Source: Amycolatopsis coloradensis (GTDB taxonomy: Bacteria; Actinomycetota; Actinomycetes; Mycobacteriales; Pseudonocardiaceae). From it: a stretch of DNA of 64,000 bases. This document shows, one piece after another, positions 60,345-64,000 of the stretch. Position 1 is the first letter of the stretch; each line of letters opens with the position of its first letter. Under the pieces are notes generated by a model that saw nothing but the letters and a program-made list of their open reading frames with translations, did not search any database and was not told where the DNA came from. Position numbers and translations under genes: made by a program. The stretch spans positions 1 to 64,000 of the forward strand of contig NZ_MQUQ01000018.1 of assembly GCF_001953865.1 (NCBI RefSeq), in the 5' to 3' direction.

Positions 60345-61439
60345 TTACGGGTTGAGCGTGACGCCGTAAGCGCTCAGGGCCTCGCCGACCGGCTGGAAGT
60401 ACGAGGTCCCGCTGCCCTTGCCGGAGGTGATGCCGAGGCCGACACTGCCGGAGAACAGGCAGCCGCCCGAGTCACCGGGGTTGGCCAGCGCGTTGGTCTG
60501 GATCAGCTGGTGCACCGAACCTTCGGCGTAGTTCACCGTGACGTTCAGCCGCTGTACCGAGCCCGAGGTGAGGCGGGTGGTGCTGCCGCTCTTGCTGATC
60601 CGCTGCCCGACGGTCGCGGTACCGGCGGAGGCGATCTTCTGGGTGGAGCCGTTCCAGAGGGTGACCGCGCCGGGGCCGCTGCCGGAGGTGTTGCGGATCA
60701 GGCCGTAGTCGTTGGTCGGGAAGCTGGCGCCCTGCGACGGTCCGACGTTCCACTGCGACACCGCGCGGGTGCAGTGGCCGGCGTCGAGGATGTAGTTCTG
60801 GCCGCCCTTGTTGGTGTTGAACCCGACCGAGCAGCGGGTGCCGCCGCCGGTGATGGCCTCACCGTTGTAGATCGCGGTGTGCATCTCGCCGGTGGTCCGC
60901 TCCACCCGGACCCGGTCGCCGAGCGCTTCGGCGGCCTTCACGAGGGCTTCGGAACCCTTGGCCGCGTCGGACACGGTCAGCACGACCTGGTTGGACTTCG
61001 GGTCGAGACCGATCGAGGTGTGGGTGACCGTGGGCAGCGCCTGCAAGGCGTTCTGCGCGCTCGAAAGCGCCGCGGTGGAGTGCTTGACCACACGGGCCTG
61101 CGCCCCGGTCGCGGTCACCTGGTCCGCCGCGGCCTGGTCCAGCACGTTCACCACGGGTTTGGCGGATGCGTCGAGGTAGCCGTCGGCGGCACGGGAGCCG
61201 AGTGCGGCGGTGACCTTCTGCACCGTCTCGACGCCTGCCGTCTGCGCCCGCAGGAAGTCGACGGCGGCGGCTTCGCTGATGCCGGCGTCCGAAGCGAGGG
61301 ACGTCACGGCCTCACGCTGCACGGTGGGGGAGTAGCCCTCGATGGTGGTGGCGGTGGCCGTGGACGGGGCGAGGAAGCCGATGACCGCGGCCGCCGCCAC
61401 CAGTGTGGTGGCGGTACGGGCTAAGGGGTTTGTGCGCAT
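60345..61439 (-). CDS. Streptogrisin-type secreted serine protease
   Basis: The 364-residue preproprotein has a signal peptide and a prodomain of about 150 residues (alpha-lytic-protease type, with TVQREAVTSLASDAGISEAAAVDFLRAQ). The mature S1E protease domain has all three catalytic residues: YILDAGHCT, NDYGLIRN and NPGDSGGCLF. The cysteine pairs (RCSVGF with GHC, and GDSGGC) are intact. It is active outside the cell after removal of the prodomain. It is the complete counterpart of the triad-less homologue at 9815-10480. Confidence 0.9.
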   Translation of the reverse strand: MRTNPLARTATTLVAAAAVIGFLAPSTATATTIEGYSPTVQREAVTSLASDAGISEAAAVDFLRAQTAGVETVQKVTAALGSRAADGYLDASAKPVVNVLDQAAADQVTATGAQARVVKHSTAALSSAQNALQALPTVTHTSIGLDPKSNQVVLTVSDAAKGSEALVKAAEALGDRVRVERTTGEMHTAIYNGEAITGGGTRCSVGFNTNKGGQNYILDAGHCTRAVSQWNVGPSQGASFPTNDYGLIRNTSGSGPGAVTLWNGSTQKIASAGTATVGQRISKSGSTTRLTSGSVQRLNVTVNYAEGSVHQLIQTNALANPGDSGGCLFSGSVGLGITSGKGSGTSYFQPVGEALSAYGVTLNP

Positions 61440-61878
61440 ACCGGGAACTCACTTTCGCGAGGGAGGATCCAGCGCGAGGGGTGGCCGCACTGGACACAGT
61501 GGGTAGCCGGGCACGGCCAAGGTGGCCCGGCACCGGTGATCCGGTGTCGATCAGGGTGATCGTGTCCACCGGCGCGGGGTACCGACTTTCGTTGGACAGG
61601 AAGAAAGATAGGTACCCGCCGCTGCGCCTACCGACGTATCCGCGCAGAGCAAACGGCGCCGTAACACCGGTGTGTTCACACGGCCGGCCTAGAGATCGTT
61701 CCGTGCGCGCCTCTCGGCACGGGTCCCGGAGAGCGGTACGGGGTTCGCTACGTGGTCGTGAGTGGCGATTCTTGTTCTTCGAGGGTTAGGGCGAAGGTGT
61801 CGCGCTGGCGGTCGGGCCCCAGGACAGCTCAGCGGCGGTAGCGGGTACGTTCCGGTTGGCGGGTTGTGAAGGATTCCT
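61440..61878. other. Intergenic region, nothing recognised
   Basis: Only the leader of the protease gene and the 3' side of the SGNH hydrolase are visible. I see no gene, RNA or clear operator. Confidence 0.5.
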
Positions 61879-63036
61879 TCACGACCAGCCGTCGAAGGCG
61901 AGCCGGGCGAAGCGTTCCCCGATGAGCCGGTGCGTCGCCGCGTCCGGGTGGAGGTTGTCGGGGAGCGGAAGCTCGGCGTGGTCCGCTTCGCCGTACAGGG
62001 CAAGGCCGTCGAGGTGACGCAGGTTCGCGTCGGTCGCGCTCCGCTCCTTGACGATGCGGGCGAGTTCGTCGCGGATCGTGGTGAGGGTCAGCTTTCCGGC
62101 GGCGGTCTCGGCGGGATCGCCGGTCGCGGTGAACCGCACCTTTCCTTCGCGCAGCCCAGCGGGGTCGAAGGAGCAGGGACCCGGAGTGTGCTCGTGAATC
62201 GGACAGTGGATCGCCGAGACGACCAGCAACGGCGTGGTGGGGTGCCCGTCCCGGATGGTGTCGAGGAAACCGTGCACGGCGGGGACGAACGCGCGCAGCC
62301 GCATCGCGTCGGAGTTGACGAGATTGATGCCGATCTTGACGCTGATCAGGTCGGCGGGCGTGTCCCGCATGGCGCGGGCGGTGAAGAGGTCGAGCAGCGC
62401 GCTGCCGCCGAAACCCAGGTTGACCAGGTCCACTCCGGCGAGTGCCGCGGCCACTGCCGGCCAGGTGCCGGTCGGGGTCGCCGCGTTGGAGCCGTGACTG
62501 ATGGAACTGCCGTGGTGCAACCAGGTCTTGCGATCGCCGGACTGTACACTGTGGACAGGTGCGTTGGTGCGCAAGGCGACCAGCTGAGTGCTTTCGTCGT
62601 GCGGCAGCCAGATCTCGACGTCCTTCTCCTCGCCCGGCAGGTCACCGAAACGCAAGGTCCGCACGGGACCGGGCTCGGTGCGCATGGTGCCGGTGGCCAT
62701 GTCGATGGTGAGCGTGTCACCCTCGGGCACACTCGCTTGCCCCGCGAGCCGCCCGTCGGCGAGGAGTTCGTGGACGCCGTCGGGCCGCGGTGGCATGCCG
62801 GCGTAGACCCGTTTGGTGGCGATGACGTCCAGTTCGACGAGCGTGGCCGCGGTGCGGAAGACCAGCCGGACGCCGGACGGCTGCGCTTCCGCCATGGCCA
62901 GCTGACCGTCGGGAATCCGCTGCCGTGCCGCCGCGGGCAGCCGGTGGGGGAGTATGCCGCGTTCGGTGTACTCCAGGTCGAGGGCGCCGCGGACGAGGTC
63001 GGCGGTGATCGGGGTGGTGAGCATTTCTTGGTTCAT
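61879..63036 (-). CDS. SGNH/GDSL-type hydrolase
   Basis: The 385-residue product starts at the ATG at 63036, inside the TetR stop (ATGA). It has an N-terminal beta-sandwich (SGVRLVFRTAATLVELDVIAT). An SGNH-hydrolase domain follows, with TWLHHGSSISHG (the GDS position), DLVNLGFGGSALLD (Gly block), DLISVKIGINLVNSD (Asn block) and LPDNLHPDAATHRLIGERF (Asp/His). The Ser in GSS is the nucleophile. It lacks a signal peptide and would act on esters in the cytoplasm. TetR control points to an induced detoxification or degradation role. Confidence 0.8.
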   Translation of the reverse strand: MNQEMLTTPITADLVRGALDLEYTERGILPHRLPAAARQRIPDGQLAMAEAQPSGVRLVFRTAATLVELDVIATKRVYAGMPPRPDGVHELLADGRLAGQASVPEGDTLTIDMATGTMRTEPGPVRTLRFGDLPGEEKDVEIWLPHDESTQLVALRTNAPVHSVQSGDRKTWLHHGSSISHGSNAATPTGTWPAVAAALAGVDLVNLGFGGSALLDLFTARAMRDTPADLISVKIGINLVNSDAMRLRAFVPAVHGFLDTIRDGHPTTPLLVVSAIHCPIHEHTPGPCSFDPAGLREGKVRFTATGDPAETAAGKLTLTTIRDELARIVKERSATDANLRHLDGLALYGEADHAELPLPDNLHPDAATHRLIGERFARLAFDGWS

Positions 63037-63605
63037 TTCCTTCGGGGCCAAGCGCGCAGCAGGACATCGAGCGCGTCGAGGATTTCGGTCCAGCTCTCCT
63101 GCGAGCCGGGAGTGCTGTGGCTGAAGCCGCCGGCGGACTCCAGGCCGACGAAGCCGCTGAACACACTGCCCAGCAGCCGCACGGCGTGCGTCTGGTGCGG
63201 TTCGGCCAGGTCGTAGCCGCGCAGGATCGCGCGGGTCATTTCGGCGTGCCGGGCGCCCGCGCTGGTGGCGGCCTGCTCCGGGGTGAGCCGGAACCTCGCG
63301 GCGGTGAACCGTCCTGGATGTTCGAGGGCGTAGTCGCGGTGGACGTTCGCCAAGGCGATCAGCGCGTCCCGGCCCGCCAGCCCGGCCACCGCCCTGGAGG
63401 CCAGGTCGGCCAGTTCGGCCAGTGCCAGCAGGGCGATCCCGGCCTTGAGTTCCTGGGCGTTCTTCACATGCGAGTACAGGCTCGCGGTCTTGACACCGCA
63501 CCGTTTGGCGAGCTCGGTCGGGGTCACCTGCTCGAAGCCGATCTCGTCGGCCATTTCCGCTCCCGCCAGGACCACGCGTTCCGTGGTCAGTCCCGCTCGT
63601 GCCAT
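63033..63605 (-). CDS. TetR-family repressor of the SGNH hydrolase
   Basis: From the ATG at 63605 the product is 190 residues, with the TetR DNA-binding domain (VVLAGAEMADEIGFEQVTPTELAKRCGVKTASLYSHVKNAQELKAGIA) and a TetR_C-type ligand domain. A longer frame from 63629 would place its start inside an inverted repeat (gtcca/tggac, 63624-63636). I take this repeat as the operator and so prefer 63605. The hydrolase overlaps its stop, so the pair is autoregulated. Confidence 0.8.
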   Translation of the reverse strand: MARAGLTTERVVLAGAEMADEIGFEQVTPTELAKRCGVKTASLYSHVKNAQELKAGIALLALAELADLASRAVAGLAGRDALIALANVHRDYALEHPGRFTAARFRLTPEQAATSAGARHAEMTRAILRGYDLAEPHQTHAVRLLGSVFSGFVGLESAGGFSHSTPGSQESWTEILDALDVLLRAWPRRK

Positions 63606-63623
63606 GCCGGCCACGTTACCATA

Positions 63624-63636
63624 GTCCATTCTGGAC
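63624..63636. promoter_or_regulatory. Inverted repeat upstream of the TetR gene
   Basis: gtcca and tggac surround ttc. The repeat lies at the expected operator position just upstream of the preferred TetR start. Confidence 0.5.
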
Positions 63637-63723
63637 TTGCCTAATACTCTTAGGAATCAAACCTGGGTTCGGTAGCGCCCGCCCTGACGGAAGCTGGACA
63701 CAGTCCGAACGGAGGTGAGCGTG

Positions 63724-64000
63724 ATGAACACAGTGGACCCGGCCCAGGCCCGGCACGACCGCATCGAGCGCCGGCGGGGAGACCGGCGCCTGCTCGCCGG
63801 TGCGATCGCGGCCTCGGCTGTCGCCCTGGTCTGCGGTTTCCTGGCCGGGCGCGGATTCGGTGACCTCGTCGAGGTGTTCCGGACCATGGCGATCGACAGC
63901 GTTTTCGACGACCGCGGCGACGGTGACCCGCCGTACGGCCCGGTGTGGGGAACCTTCGCCGTCCTCGGCGGTATCGCCGGGGTGAGCCTCGCCGGTGCCG
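63724..64000 (+). CDS. N-terminal part of a membrane protein, cut by window edge
   Basis: An ATG at 63724 follows ggaggtgag at ideal spacing. The visible 92 residues have a charged cytoplasmic start (ARHDRIERRRGDRR), one transmembrane helix (LLAGAIAASAVALVCGFLAG), an acidic extracellular-looking loop (FDDRGDGDPPYG) and the start of a second helix. It continues past the window; the family cannot be told. Confidence 0.65.
   Translation, partial: MNTVDPAQARHDRIERRRGDRRLLAGAIAASAVALVCGFLAGRGFGDLVEVFRTMAIDSVFDDRGDGDPPYGPVWGTFAVLGGIAGVSLAGA

Noticed and set aside
1..64000. CRISPR arrays or rRNA genes
   Set aside because: No regularly spaced repeat array of CRISPR form and no rRNA-like sequence was seen; the only regular repeats are the three 21-bp units at 54795-54857.

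Overview
The window is high-GC DNA with actinobacterial gene style: GTG and TTG starts, dense ATGA/GTGA overlaps, and many regulators paired with small enzymes or secreted hydrolases. A 13-bp-arm palindrome of the gtgtcgcgaaag type, the protein families present and the overall gene repertoire suggest a pseudonocardial actinomycete, most likely Amycolatopsis or a close relative. This genus call is inference; no rRNA is present to fix it.

Region 1 (1 to about 8431) looks like a mobile or decaying island. Its base composition is visibly lower in GC in places (about 400-1000 and 4380-5400). It carries an AlbA_2/coiled-coil protein, the C-terminal half of a DddA/SCP1.201-type deaminase toxin with an Imm1-type immunity gene, a membrane protein plus LuxR-type response regulator, and a PadR-controlled cassette of unknown proteins with a perfect palindromic operator. 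It also holds remnants of a two-gene operon. The island ends in a tyrosine recombinase and an AbrB-like gene directly beside a tRNA-Leu(GAG) gene, the usual layout of an integrated element.

Region 2 (8432-42470) is accessory chromosome. It contains two luciferase-like monooxygenases and a GMC oxidoreductase/aldehyde dehydrogenase pair behind a KstR-like box. A frameshifted MHS transporter sits with an amidohydrolase and an Lrp regulator. There are five secreted peptidase-type proteins, two of which have lost catalytic residues, and a secreted M64 peptidase. Several regulator/enzyme pairs have visible palindromic operators (TetR-NmrA, PadR-hydrolase, MarR-RidA). A class A beta-lactamase faces a LysR regulator that overlaps a second serine hydrolase. 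PPK2, an OGG-like glycosylase and a large tripeptidyl-aminopeptidase-type hydrolase close the region.

Region 3 (42477-54780) is the most interesting block: an MFS exporter, a fatty-acyl-AMP ligase, a 2137-residue polyketide synthase, an acyl-CoA carboxylase beta chain and a secreted antigen-85-like esterase. The order ligase, PKS with N-terminal carrier and C-terminal thioesterase, carboxylase, with overlapping start and stop codons, copies the fadD32-pks13-accD4 mycolic-acid condensation operon. However, this PKS has extra DH and KR domains and tandem C-terminal carriers. A cluster of this shape in a lineage regarded as mycolate-free would be expected to make a long alpha-branched lipid processed in cis, possibly transferred outside the cell by the esterase.

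Region 4 (54781-64000) has a RidA/DauR-like/PLP-dehydratase operon, a TAT-exported multicopper oxidase with a small membrane partner and a divergent LysR regulator, an intact streptogrisin-type protease, a TetR/SGNH-hydrolase pair and the start of a membrane protein cut by the window edge.
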